Positions 25,457-32,951 of a stretch of 64,000 nucleotides of DNA are shown here, piece after piece. The translations under genes and the position numbers were made by a program. The notes under the pieces were generated by a model. It had not been told where the DNA came from, made no database searches, and worked only from the letters and a program-made list of their open reading frames with translations. Where the stretch lies: assembly GCF_047345005.1 (NCBI RefSeq), contig NZ_CP178864.1:2294001-2358000 (forward strand). Direction: 5' to 3'. The stretch comes from Labrys okinawensis. Its GTDB lineage: Bacteria; Pseudomonadota; Alphaproteobacteria; Rhizobiales; Labraceae. Each line of letters opens with the position of its first letter. The stretch's first letter is position 1.

Positions 25457-27088
25457 ATGACCGACTACATCATCACCGGCGCCGGCCCTGCCGGCTGCGC
25501 CCTTGCGGCCCGCCTCAGCGAAGACCCGTCCGTGAAGGTCCTGCTCATCGAAGCGGGCGGGCGCGACAGCCATCCCTATTTCCACATGCCAGCCGGGTTC
25601 GCAAAGATGACCAAGGGCATCGCCAGCTGGGGCTGGTCGACGGTGCCGCAGAAGCATCTCGACAATCGCGTGCTCTGGTATACCCAGGCCAAGGTGCTCG
25701 GCGGCGGCTCCTCGATCAATGCGCAGATCTACACCCGTGGCAATTCGCGCGACTACGATATCTGGGCCTATGTGCATCGCTGCACAGGCTGGAGTTATGC
25801 GCAGGTGTTGCCCTATTTCAAGCGCGCCGAGGATAACCAGCGCTTCGCCGATACCTATCATGCCTCCGGCGGCCCGCTCGGCGTTTCCATCCCGATCAAT
25901 CCGCTGCCGATCAATGAGGCCTTCATTCGCGCCGGCCAGGAATACGGCCTGCCCTACAACCCCGATTTCAATGGTGCCAGGCAGGAGGGCGTCGGCCATT
26001 ACCAGGTCACCGTGCGCGATGCCAGGCGCTCCTCGGCCGCCTCGGCCTATCTGAAACCCTTGCGCGGCAAGCGGCCGAATCTCACCATTCGCACCGGCAC
26101 GCTGGTGACGCGCATCCTCGTCGAGAATGGCCGCGCGGTGGGCGTCGAGGTCATCGAAAATGGCGAGAAGAGCGAGATCCGCTGCGAACGCGAGGTGATC
26201 GTCTCCTCCGGCGCCATCGGCTCGCCGCGCCTCCTGCTGCTTTCGGGCATCGGCCCGGCTGCCCATCTGAGCGAGGTCGGCGTCAAGGTGGTGCATGATC
26301 TGCCGGGTGTCGGCGAGAACCTGCAGGACCATCTCGACGTATATGTCATCGCCGAATGCACCGGCGACTACACCTATGACAACATCGTCAAGCCGCACCG
26401 CACCGCCTGGGCGGGCCTGCAATATCTCCTGTTCAAGAAGGGGCCGGTGGCCTCCACCCTGTTCGAGACGGGCGGTTTTGCCTATGCCGACAGGTCGGCG
26501 CGCTCGCCCGATATCCAGTTCCATCTCGGCTCGGGTTCCGGCATCGAAGCCGGCGTCGCCAGGCTCAAGAATGCCGGTGTGACTTTGAACTCCGCCTTCC
26601 TGCATCCGCGCTCGCGCGGCACGGTGCGCCTGAAATCGGCCGATGCGAATGACCACCCGCTGATCGACCCCAATTACTGGTCGGATCCCTATGATCGGGC
26701 GATGTCGCTGGAAGGCCTGCGCATGGCGCGGGAAATTTTCCGGCAGAAAGCATTGCAGCCCTACATCCTGGCGGAGCGCATGCCGGGGCCTGGGATCGAA
26801 AGCGAGGGCGAACTCGCCGATTATGTTTACAAGACCTGCAAGACCGATCACCATCCCGCCGGCACCTGCAAGATGGGCGTCGACGATATGGCCGTCGTGA
26901 CGCCGGAGCTCAAGGTACGGGGGCTCGACGGCCTGCGCGTCTGCGATGCCTCGATCATGCCGATCGTCAATTCCTCCAACACCAATGCGCCAACGATCAT
27001 GATCGGCGAAAAGGGTGCTGATATCATAGCCGGCAAAGAACCTCTCCCGGCCGTCAATCTGCAGCCGGTTCCCGAGCTGGCGCAATGA
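25457..27088 (+). CDS. GMC-family FAD-dependent oxidoreductase (2), choline-dehydrogenase-like
   Basis: A 543-residue flavoprotein. The FAD motif is IITGAGPAGCALAARL, the FAD-binding loop is VLGGGSSINAQIYTRGN, and the C-terminal active-site region has DHHPAGTCKMG and SSNTNAPTIMIGEKGADII. It resembles choline/alcohol dehydrogenases and differs clearly in length and sequence from GMC (1), so it is not a recent duplicate. The ATG at 25457 follows AGGAGG contributed by the repeat; a much longer frame covers the SDR gene and repeat and was rejected. It overlaps the next gene by 4 bases. Confidence 0.92.
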   Translation: MTDYIITGAGPAGCALAARLSEDPSVKVLLIEAGGRDSHPYFHMPAGFAKMTKGIASWGWSTVPQKHLDNRVLWYTQAKVLGGGSSINAQIYTRGNSRDYDIWAYVHRCTGWSYAQVLPYFKRAEDNQRFADTYHASGGPLGVSIPINPLPINEAFIRAGQEYGLPYNPDFNGARQEGVGHYQVTVRDARRSSAASAYLKPLRGKRPNLTIRTGTLVTRILVENGRAVGVEVIENGEKSEIRCEREVIVSSGAIGSPRLLLLSGIGPAAHLSEVGVKVVHDLPGVGENLQDHLDVYVIAECTGDYTYDNIVKPHRTAWAGLQYLLFKKGPVASTLFETGGFAYADRSARSPDIQFHLGSGSGIEAGVARLKNAGVTLNSAFLHPRSRGTVRLKSADANDHPLIDPNYWSDPYDRAMSLEGLRMAREIFRQKALQPYILAERMPGPGIESEGELADYVYKTCKTDHHPAGTCKMGVDDMAVVTPELKVRGLDGLRVCDASIMPIVNSSNTNAPTIMIGEKGADIIAGKEPLPAVNLQPVPELAQ

Positions 27089-27765
27089 GACGCTCGCAGA
27101 TCGAGGCGATCATTGAGAAGTCCCTTGCGACGATGGGCGAGCAGGGCTTTCAACTGCCCCCTTTTGCCGACTGGACACCGGCACAATGGCGCGAGAAGGC
27201 AGAGGGGACGCAGGCTCTGCGCGCGGCCGGGCTCGGCTGGAACATCGTCGAGTTCGAGAAGGACGCCTTTTTCAAGAGCGGCATTGCTGTCTTCACCCTG
27301 CGCATGGGCGACTATCGCGACCTGTCCAAAGGCCGCGGCCGACTCTATGCGGAGAAGGTCTTCGTGCTGTTCGAAGGCCAGCGCGTGCCGCATCACTATC
27401 ATCGTGTGAAGACCGAAGACCTGATCAATCGCGGTGGGGGCATTCTCGGCGTCAACCTCGTGAAGGTCGATGCGGACGGCGAGCCTCTCGCTGAGGCGAT
27501 CACGCTGGAGCGCAACGGCATCGAGGTCGGCGTGCCGGCCAACACCACACTGCATCTGGAGCCGGGCGAGAGCATCGTGCTGGAGCCTGGCGTTGCGCAT
27601 GCCTTCATCGGCGTGGGCGAAGTGCTGTGCGGCGAGATTTCGCTCGCGAACGACGATGCCACCGACAATTATTTCCTTCAGCCGCTGCCCGCACCCTCGG
27701 CGATCGTCGAAGATGTCCCGGCCCGCCATCTCGTGCTGGCCGACTACAGGAGCCTTGCCTCATGA
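27085..27765 (+). CDS. D-lyxose/D-mannose-isomerase family protein
   Basis: A 226-residue cupin of the D-lyxose isomerase family. The metal site is visible as VPHHYHRVKTEDLI (two His and a Glu) with a later histidine in GVAHAFIGVG. Known members interconvert D-lyxose and D-xylulose or D-mannose and D-fructose. Translational coupling to GMC (2) and to the Dabb gene places an aldose-ketose isomerisation within the LacI-type block, but the true substrate may be a modified sugar. Confidence 0.85.
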   Translation: MRRSQIEAIIEKSLATMGEQGFQLPPFADWTPAQWREKAEGTQALRAAGLGWNIVEFEKDAFFKSGIAVFTLRMGDYRDLSKGRGRLYAEKVFVLFEGQRVPHHYHRVKTEDLINRGGGILGVNLVKVDADGEPLAEAITLERNGIEVGVPANTTLHLEPGESIVLEPGVAHAFIGVGEVLCGEISLANDDATDNYFLQPLPAPSAIVEDVPARHLVLADYRSLAS

Positions 27766-28070
27766 TCCGTCACATCGTGCTCGCCAATCTGCGCAGCGAT
27801 CTTTCGCCGGCAGAGAAGGAGAGCCTGTTCGCCGCGCTTGCCGGCATGAAGGAGCACATTCCCGGCATCGTGGCCTTCACCGCGGGCGCAAACAACAGCC
27901 CCGAGGGCCTCGACCGCGGCCACAGCCACGGCTTCACGGTCGACTTCGTCGATGCGGCGGCGAGGGACGCCTATCTGCCGCATCCCCATCACGTCAAGGT
28001 AGCCACGCAATTGGTGGGCGCGACGGAGGGCGGTGTCGGCGGCCTTCTCGTGCTGGATTACGAGATCTGA
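27762..28070 (+). CDS. Dabb (stress-responsive A/B barrel) domain protein
   Basis: A 102-residue dimeric alpha/beta-barrel domain: MIRHIVLANLRSDLSPAEKE at the start, HSHGFTVDFVDAAARDAYLPHPHH in the middle. Dabb proteins include small cyclases, lyases and heme- or ligand-binding proteins, and they often accompany sugar catabolic operons without a known task. It overlaps the isomerase gene (ATGA) and ends the operon; a double-hairpin repeat follows. A longer upstream frame lies inside the isomerase gene. Confidence 0.88.
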   Translation: MIRHIVLANLRSDLSPAEKESLFAALAGMKEHIPGIVAFTAGANNSPEGLDRGHSHGFTVDFVDAAARDAYLPHPHHVKVATQLVGATEGGVGGLLVLDYEI

Positions 28071-28100
28071 TGCTTGGGAAATCATGTGGGGGAAGAGCGA

Positions 28101-28184
28101 TTGGAGTGGCGATTCCCAATCGCCATTCTTTGAAACGGCTCGCATGCGGGAGAGGAAGATCGCGGTCAGAGACCGCCACTCCAA
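28101..28184. repeat. Double-hairpin repeat, copy B
   Basis: Hairpin TGGCGATT/CCC/AATCGCCA (28107-28125) and hairpin GCGGTC/AGA/GACCGC (28162-28176) flank a linker containing CTTTGAAACGGCTCGC. The outer ends TTGGAGTGGCG and CGCCACTCCAA pair perfectly over 11 bases, so the whole can fold as a cloverleaf. Confidence 0.85.
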
Positions 28185-28203
28185 GTGCGGAGAAGGCTCC
28201 GCA

Positions 28204-29529
28204 ATGAAAGACAGCGCCGCGTCCAAAGCCTATGTTGTCGGCACAATCGGGCTGTTGCTTGCAGGCTTCGTCCTCAACAGCCTCTACCAGGTCGGTCTCT
28301 ACTCAGATGGAGCCTATTATTTCCTCGGCCTCCTGTCAGAGCGCTTCTATTTCATCTCCTCCTGGTACCGGCTGGGAGCGATTGTTCTTACGCAGACCTT
28401 CTTTCTGGCGGCGCTGCATCTCGGCGTGACCTCCATCGATATTCTCGCCGTGCTGCACTCGGCCAATCTGGTGGTGGTGCCGACACTGTGCTTTGTGGCC
28501 TCCACCTGGATCGTACGGTGGAATCCGCTTGCCCTCGTCGCCAATACGGTGGCGATCGCCTGCTGCTATGTTCCTGTGAGCTTCTATGCGGTGGGCGAGT
28601 TCAACGGGCTCTACGGCCTGTTCTGGCTGACGCTTGCGCTGCTGCTGTTCGTCGAGAGGCGGGACAGGACCCATTTCCGCCTGATCACCGGCCTCGGCCT
28701 CTTCATGGTGGCGAGCTACGAACTGACCGCCATCACCGGCCTCATCCTCGCCGCCATCTGTGCCATTCGCCGGGCGGCGGAGGCGGAGGAGGGGACACGG
28801 CGCGCTTGGAAAATCGCCATTATCGTTTTCCTCGTCGGCAGTCTCTACGGGCTGGCCGGCATCGTCTTTCCCAGGGACCCGGCCAATGCTTCGAGCTTTG
28901 GCCGGGCTCTTTTCGAGCTTTCCGAAAACCGGATACTCTTCGGCCTGTGCGGCATCACCGTCCTGAGCGCGATCGCGGCCTATTCCAGGCCGGCGCGAAT
29001 CCTGGCGCTTGCTGCCGCTGCGGCGGGTATCTGGCTCTTTGTCGAGCGCCTGCACGCGCCCATCAGCACCACTGCGCTCAATCTGGGAGACCAAAGCGAG
29101 CAGCGCGCGCAGGTCTTTCCGATCCTCCTCGTGGCGACGGTGGGACTCATCGTCGCCGGTCTCCGGCCGAGCTGGCTTGCCTTCAAAGCAGGAGGGCAGG
29201 CCTGGCCGCTGTTGATTCCCCTCGCCACCGTCTTCCTCATCTATGGCAGCGACCTCTTGGCCTGGCGAGGCTTCACCCGCGACATCTGCCGGGAATTGAA
29301 ATCACCAAGCGCGGACGCGTCTCAAACCGCTGCCTTCTTCGGCCAGAATCGCGTCATCCGCTATGGGTGGTACTGGAACTGGCCGGTGATCAGTGTGCTC
29401 TACCGGCCGGTGGACTCGCAGCGCATCCTGTTCGATCCGCACTATCAGGGCTGGCTCCCCTTCGACCGTCCCGAGGACGCTCCTGATATCAGCCGCTACA
29501 AGGCTGTCTCCAGCCTGTGCAATCCGTGA
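28204..29529 (+). CDS. Polytopic membrane protein, possible GT-C glycosyltransferase
   Basis: A 441-residue protein with roughly ten hydrophobic helices. The acidic motif YSDGAYYFLGLL in the first periplasmic loop is reminiscent of GT-C enzymes, which use polyprenyl-phosphate sugars. It is followed after 162 bases by a GT2 enzyme of the kind that makes such donors, an arrangement like gtrC/gtrB sugar-modification pairs. No known family is firmly recognised. The ATG at 28204 follows GGAGAAGG; a longer frame runs through the repeat and was not used. Confidence 0.65.
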   Translation: MKDSAASKAYVVGTIGLLLAGFVLNSLYQVGLYSDGAYYFLGLLSERFYFISSWYRLGAIVLTQTFFLAALHLGVTSIDILAVLHSANLVVVPTLCFVASTWIVRWNPLALVANTVAIACCYVPVSFYAVGEFNGLYGLFWLTLALLLFVERRDRTHFRLITGLGLFMVASYELTAITGLILAAICAIRRAAEAEEGTRRAWKIAIIVFLVGSLYGLAGIVFPRDPANASSFGRALFELSENRILFGLCGITVLSAIAAYSRPARILALAAAAAGIWLFVERLHAPISTTALNLGDQSEQRAQVFPILLVATVGLIVAGLRPSWLAFKAGGQAWPLLIPLATVFLIYGSDLLAWRGFTRDICRELKSPSADASQTAAFFGQNRVIRYGWYWNWPVISVLYRPVDSQRILFDPHYQGWLPFDRPEDAPDISRYKAVSSLCNP

Positions 29530-29691
29530 AGCCGGGCGGCCGTCGGTTGGGGTTCCGAGTTCGGGCAATAATGACGGCGTCCTGCCTTTCTTGACCGGAG
29601 TTCGAAACCCTTGCCCTTCTCCCCCAGGCTTGAGAGAGGCGGGGAAATGGCGTAGCAACCCTGGGGTTATCCAACCGGCGAATGGGATCTC

Positions 29692-30639
29692 GTGCAGGAC
29701 AACCTCGTATTCTCAGTCGTTGTACCTTGCTTCAACGAAGCGGAAGTCCTGGGTGAGTTCCACCAGCGTCTTTCGGCCATCATGGCAAGGCTCGATCGCT
29801 GGGAGGTCATCTATGTCAATGATGGCAGTACCGACGATACGTTGGCTCGGCAGATCGCCCTGCATCATGAAGACGCCCATGTCGTCGTGGTCAACCTCTC
29901 TCGCAACTTCGGCAAGGAAGTCGCCACCACGGCCGGACTCGACCAGGTGCGCGGCGAGGCGGTGATCGTGATCGATGCCGACCTGCAGGACCCTCCGGAA
30001 CTGATCCCCGAACTGGTCGAGGGCTGGCGCCAGGGTTTCGATACCGTCTATGCGCAGCGCCGCACGCGCACCGGCGAGAGCTGGCTCAAGATCTTCACGG
30101 CGCGGATGTTCTACCGCGTGATGCAGACCTTCACCGGGGTAACGCTGCCGCCCAACACCGGCGATTTCCGGCTGATGAGCCGCAGAGTGGTCACAGCACT
30201 GCAGGAACTGCCCGAGCATCACCGCTTCATGAAGGGGCTGTTCGCCTGGGTCGGCTATCCCAGCAAGGCCGTGCTCTATGATCGCGCGCCACGCTTTGCT
30301 GGCAAGACCAGCTGGAGCTACTGGAAGCTCTGGAGCCTAGCGCTGGAAGGCATCACCAGCTTCACCACGACGCCGCTCAAGCTCGCCACCTATATCGGCC
30401 TGATCATTTCCACTGTGGCCGGCCTCTATGGCCTCTGGATCATGGGCAAGACCATTGTCTTCGGCAGCGACCTCCCCGGCTATCCCAGCCTGATGGTGGT
30501 GGTGCTCTTCATGGGCGGCGCCCAATTGGTGTTCCTCGGCATCATCGGGGAATATCTCGGCCGAATCTTCAACGAGACCAAGAGGCGCCCCCTTTATTTC
30601 GTCGAGCGCATCCTGCGGAAGGGCGAAGAAGAGCCCTGA
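29692..30639 (+). CDS. GT2 glycosyltransferase, GtrB/dolichol-phosphate-mannosyltransferase type
   Basis: A 315-residue enzyme. The catalytic GT2 domain (VVVPCFNEAEVLGEF, YVNDGSTDDT, DxD-type motif IDADLQDPPELIPEL) is followed by two C-terminal membrane helices (LATYIGLIISTVAGLYGL and VVVLFMGGAQLVFLGIIGEYL) and a basic tail. Relatives transfer a sugar from a nucleotide donor to undecaprenyl phosphate for later use outside the inner membrane. The start is GTG with a weak ribosome site. The neighbouring polytopic protein is its likely partner; no small flippase gene is seen. Confidence 0.9.
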   Translation: MQDNLVFSVVVPCFNEAEVLGEFHQRLSAIMARLDRWEVIYVNDGSTDDTLARQIALHHEDAHVVVVNLSRNFGKEVATTAGLDQVRGEAVIVIDADLQDPPELIPELVEGWRQGFDTVYAQRRTRTGESWLKIFTARMFYRVMQTFTGVTLPPNTGDFRLMSRRVVTALQELPEHHRFMKGLFAWVGYPSKAVLYDRAPRFAGKTSWSYWKLWSLALEGITSFTTTPLKLATYIGLIISTVAGLYGLWIMGKTIVFGSDLPGYPSLMVVVLFMGGAQLVFLGIIGEYLGRIFNETKRRPLYFVERILRKGEEEP

Positions 30640-30660
30640 TCGGGCAGCCGGTCGCCAAGT

Positions 30661-30700
30661 GGGCGAGATGAGACTTATGCTTCACCGCCTCATCTCGCCC
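30661..30700 (+). terminator. Perfect 12-bp stem-loop after the GT2 gene
   Basis: GGGCGAGATGAG (30661-30672) pairs with CTCATCTCGCCC (30689-30700) around 16 bases. No T run follows. The same CATCTCGCCC / GAGCGAGATGA sequence occurs inside the long repeat at 47444-47629, so this is probably a repeat unit that can also end the transcript. Confidence 0.65.
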
Positions 30701-30773
30701 GGCCACAGCCTCGTTCGTTACACCTCGTCCATTTTCTTGCCGCATCGATAGCGTAGCAAGGGCGGCCTCGTGC

Positions 30774-30803
30774 AACGGACGTCTTATGTCCGCGCTCCCA
30801 ACT
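30774..30803. repeat. Half copy (F) of the double-hairpin repeat
   Basis: CGGAC...GTCCG (30776-30792) followed by CGCTCCCA repeats the right half of copy E: GTCCGCGCTCCCA, 13 bases identical. The left hairpin and linker are not recognisable. Confidence 0.6.
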
Positions 30804-30833
30804 CCCTCTTGGCGAAGCTCGCGACTTCTGGTA

Positions 30834-30857
30834 ATGAGAATGAACGTTCATTCTCAT
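30834..30857. promoter_or_regulatory. 24-bp perfect palindrome, TetR operator
   Basis: ATGAGAATGAAC is followed directly by its exact reverse complement. The inner AATGAACGTTCATT is the form often bound by AcrR/TetR-type repressors. It ends 13 bases before the preferred GTG start of the TetR gene and would cover its promoter or leader, implying autoregulation and control of the RND genes behind it. Confidence 0.8.
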
Positions 30858-30870
30858 GCTGAGGTTTGCG

Positions 30871-31587
30871 GTGGGTATTGTTGGCACGTCGGCGAGCGGG
30901 GAAGCCGCCCATTCTCAGGCAGAGCCGAAGGGGCTGGACGTACGCCGCACGCGCATTCTCGATGCCTTCGAGAATTGCATCCAGCGCGCCGGCTTCCATC
31001 GCACCACCATGCAGGACGTTGCCCGCGAGGCCGGCATGAGCGCGGGCAATCTCTATCGCTACTTTCCCTCCAAGGAGGCCCTGGTCTCCGGCATGATCGG
31101 CCGTGACAGGGAGCGGTTCGGCGCCGATTTCCGCGAGGTCGCGCAATCCGAGGACGTGATGGGCTCCTTCATCGCCCTCGGCCGCAAGCATTTCACCGAA
31201 ACGCCGCGAGCCCGCTGTGTCCAGTTCATGGAGATTTGGGCCGAGGCGAGCCGCAATCCGATCGTGGCCGACATGTGCAACGCCGTCGACCGCGAGATCA
31301 ACGACTACATGATCGCCATTCTTGAAGCTGCCAAGACCTCGGGGCAAATCCCCGCCTCCGTCGACAGCGCCGCCACCATCACAGTGCTCTCGGCCATGGG
31401 CGACGGCTTTTTCACCCGCCGCGCGCTGGAGGCGGACTTCGACGCCTGGGAAGGTTTTCGCCTTCTGGTGAACGTCATGGACGCTCTCTTGTCGGGAAAG
31501 GTCGAACTCGATCGTCCTTTATCCAGCACCTCGAATTCTCTGGGCCCCTCGCCCGCTTCTGAAGGAAAACCCCATGTCCGCTCTTGA
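30871..31587 (+). CDS. TetR-family regulator of the RND efflux operon
   Basis: A 238-residue repressor. The helix-turn-helix is TMQDVAREAGMSAGNLYRYFPSKEAL, preceded by RRTRILDAFENCIQRAGF; the remainder is an all-helical ligand domain. GTG 30871 is preferred: it is preceded by TGAGG and leaves the palindromic operator outside the gene. An ATG at 30856 lies inside the palindrome and lacks a ribosome site. It overlaps the membrane-fusion gene by 14 bases, so regulator and pump are one unit. Confidence 0.9.
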   Translation: MGIVGTSASGEAAHSQAEPKGLDVRRTRILDAFENCIQRAGFHRTTMQDVAREAGMSAGNLYRYFPSKEALVSGMIGRDRERFGADFREVAQSEDVMGSFIALGRKHFTETPRARCVQFMEIWAEASRNPIVADMCNAVDREINDYMIAILEAAKTSGQIPASVDSAATITVLSAMGDGFFTRRALEADFDAWEGFRLLVNVMDALLSGKVELDRPLSSTSNSLGPSPASEGKPHVRS

Positions 31588-32944
31588 AAAGCAGAACCGG
31601 TCGGACCGCGACGTCGTTGAGCGTCGCCAGGGCCCCGGCTTCGAGGGAGATTCCGGCATGCCGACAATCCATCAGGCCGGGCATGGCGCAGGCAATCATG
31701 CCCACGGTGCGACGGTCGAGCATCGGCGCGCACCCTGGTACACCACCCTGGCGGTCTGGCTGGTGATCATCGTCATCGCCGCAGGCGTGCTCTATGCCCA
31801 ACGCGAATCGATCGTGGCGTTGGTGAACCCGCCTGCGCAGGCGGTGGTGGTGACGAAGCCGCCCTCCATCACCGTGACCAGGGCCACGACGGGCTCCATC
31901 ACCGAAAGCGTCGTCGTCACCGGCAATCTCATTGCTCGTGAGGAGATCCTGGTGTCGCCGCAGATCGATGGCTATGCCGTCGACAAAATCAATGTGGAAG
32001 AGGGCGACCGGGTCACGGAAGGCCAGGTGCTGGCGCAATTGTCGCGCACCACCATCGACACCTCGCTTGCCCAGAACGAGGCGCAATCAGCCCGCGCCGA
32101 TGCCGCGATCGCGCAGGCCCGGTCGTCCATCGCCGAGGCCAGCGCCAACAAGGATCAGGCGGTCAGCGCCTTCGCACGCTCGCAGGCCCTGGTGAAGAGC
32201 GGCAACACCACAGCCGAGACACTCGACCAGCGCGAGGCCAATGCCAAGATGGCGGATGCCCGTCTGGAAGCCGCCCAACATGCCCTGACCGTGGCGCAGG
32301 CCGACAAGAAGCTCGCCGACGCCCAGCGCATGGAGTTGATGGTTCGCCTCGATCATACCCAGATCCGTGCTCCGGCGTCCGGCATCATCAGCCGCCGCAC
32401 GGCCCGCATCGGTGCCGTCGCTTCGGCGGCTGGTGACCCGCTGTTCCGCATCATCCGCGACGGCGACGTCGAACTCGAGGCCGACGTGCCAGAGACGACA
32501 CTGGCCCGCATGCTGCCGGACATGAAGGCTCAGGTGATCACCGCCTCGCGCAAGGAGCCTTTCCCGGCCCATGTGCGCCTGGTCTCGCCCGAGGTCAGCC
32601 CAACGACTCGCCTTGGCCGGGTGCGCATCGCCATCGACCAGGCCCCAGGCCTGACCATTGGCGCCTTTGGCCGGGCGAGCGTGCAGATCGCAAGCCATGA
32701 TGGCGTCCTCGTGCCGCAATCGGCCGTGCTCTATTCCGAAGAAGGCGCGACCGTGCAGGTCGTCAAGGGCGATACGGTGTCCACCAGAGCCGTTACGCTC
32801 GGCTTGCGTACGGAAAGCCAGGCAGAGATCGTCAAGGGCGTGGAGGCGGACGACGCCATCGTCGCCACCGCCGGCACCTTCGTGCGCGACGGCGACAAGG
32901 TGACGCCCATCGACGCGGCCACCACCCCCGCTCAGGCGAAGTGA
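31574..32944 (+). CDS. RND efflux periplasmic adaptor (membrane fusion protein)
   Basis: A 456-residue adaptor. A long polar N-terminus precedes one membrane anchor (LAVWLVIIVIAAGVLYA, residues about 57-75). The lipoyl half-domains (VVVTGNLIAREEILVSPQID; IRAPASGIISRRTA) surround a helical hairpin of about 100 residues, and beta-barrel segments follow. It links the inner-membrane pump to an outer-membrane channel that is not encoded here. The ATG at 31574 follows GAAGGA. The pump gene starts 7 bases after the stop. Confidence 0.93.
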   Translation: MSALEKQNRSDRDVVERRQGPGFEGDSGMPTIHQAGHGAGNHAHGATVEHRRAPWYTTLAVWLVIIVIAAGVLYAQRESIVALVNPPAQAVVVTKPPSITVTRATTGSITESVVVTGNLIAREEILVSPQIDGYAVDKINVEEGDRVTEGQVLAQLSRTTIDTSLAQNEAQSARADAAIAQARSSIAEASANKDQAVSAFARSQALVKSGNTTAETLDQREANAKMADARLEAAQHALTVAQADKKLADAQRMELMVRLDHTQIRAPASGIISRRTARIGAVASAAGDPLFRIIRDGDVELEADVPETTLARMLPDMKAQVITASRKEPFPAHVRLVSPEVSPTTRLGRVRIAIDQAPGLTIGAFGRASVQIASHDGVLVPQSAVLYSEEGATVQVVKGDTVSTRAVTLGLRTESQAEIVKGVEADDAIVATAGTFVRDGDKVTPIDAATTPAQAK

Positions 32945-32951
32945 GGCGGCG

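Noticed and set aside
25394..27085. 563-codon minus-strand frame across GMC (2)
   Set aside because: Shadow of a gene with intact FAD and active-site motifs.
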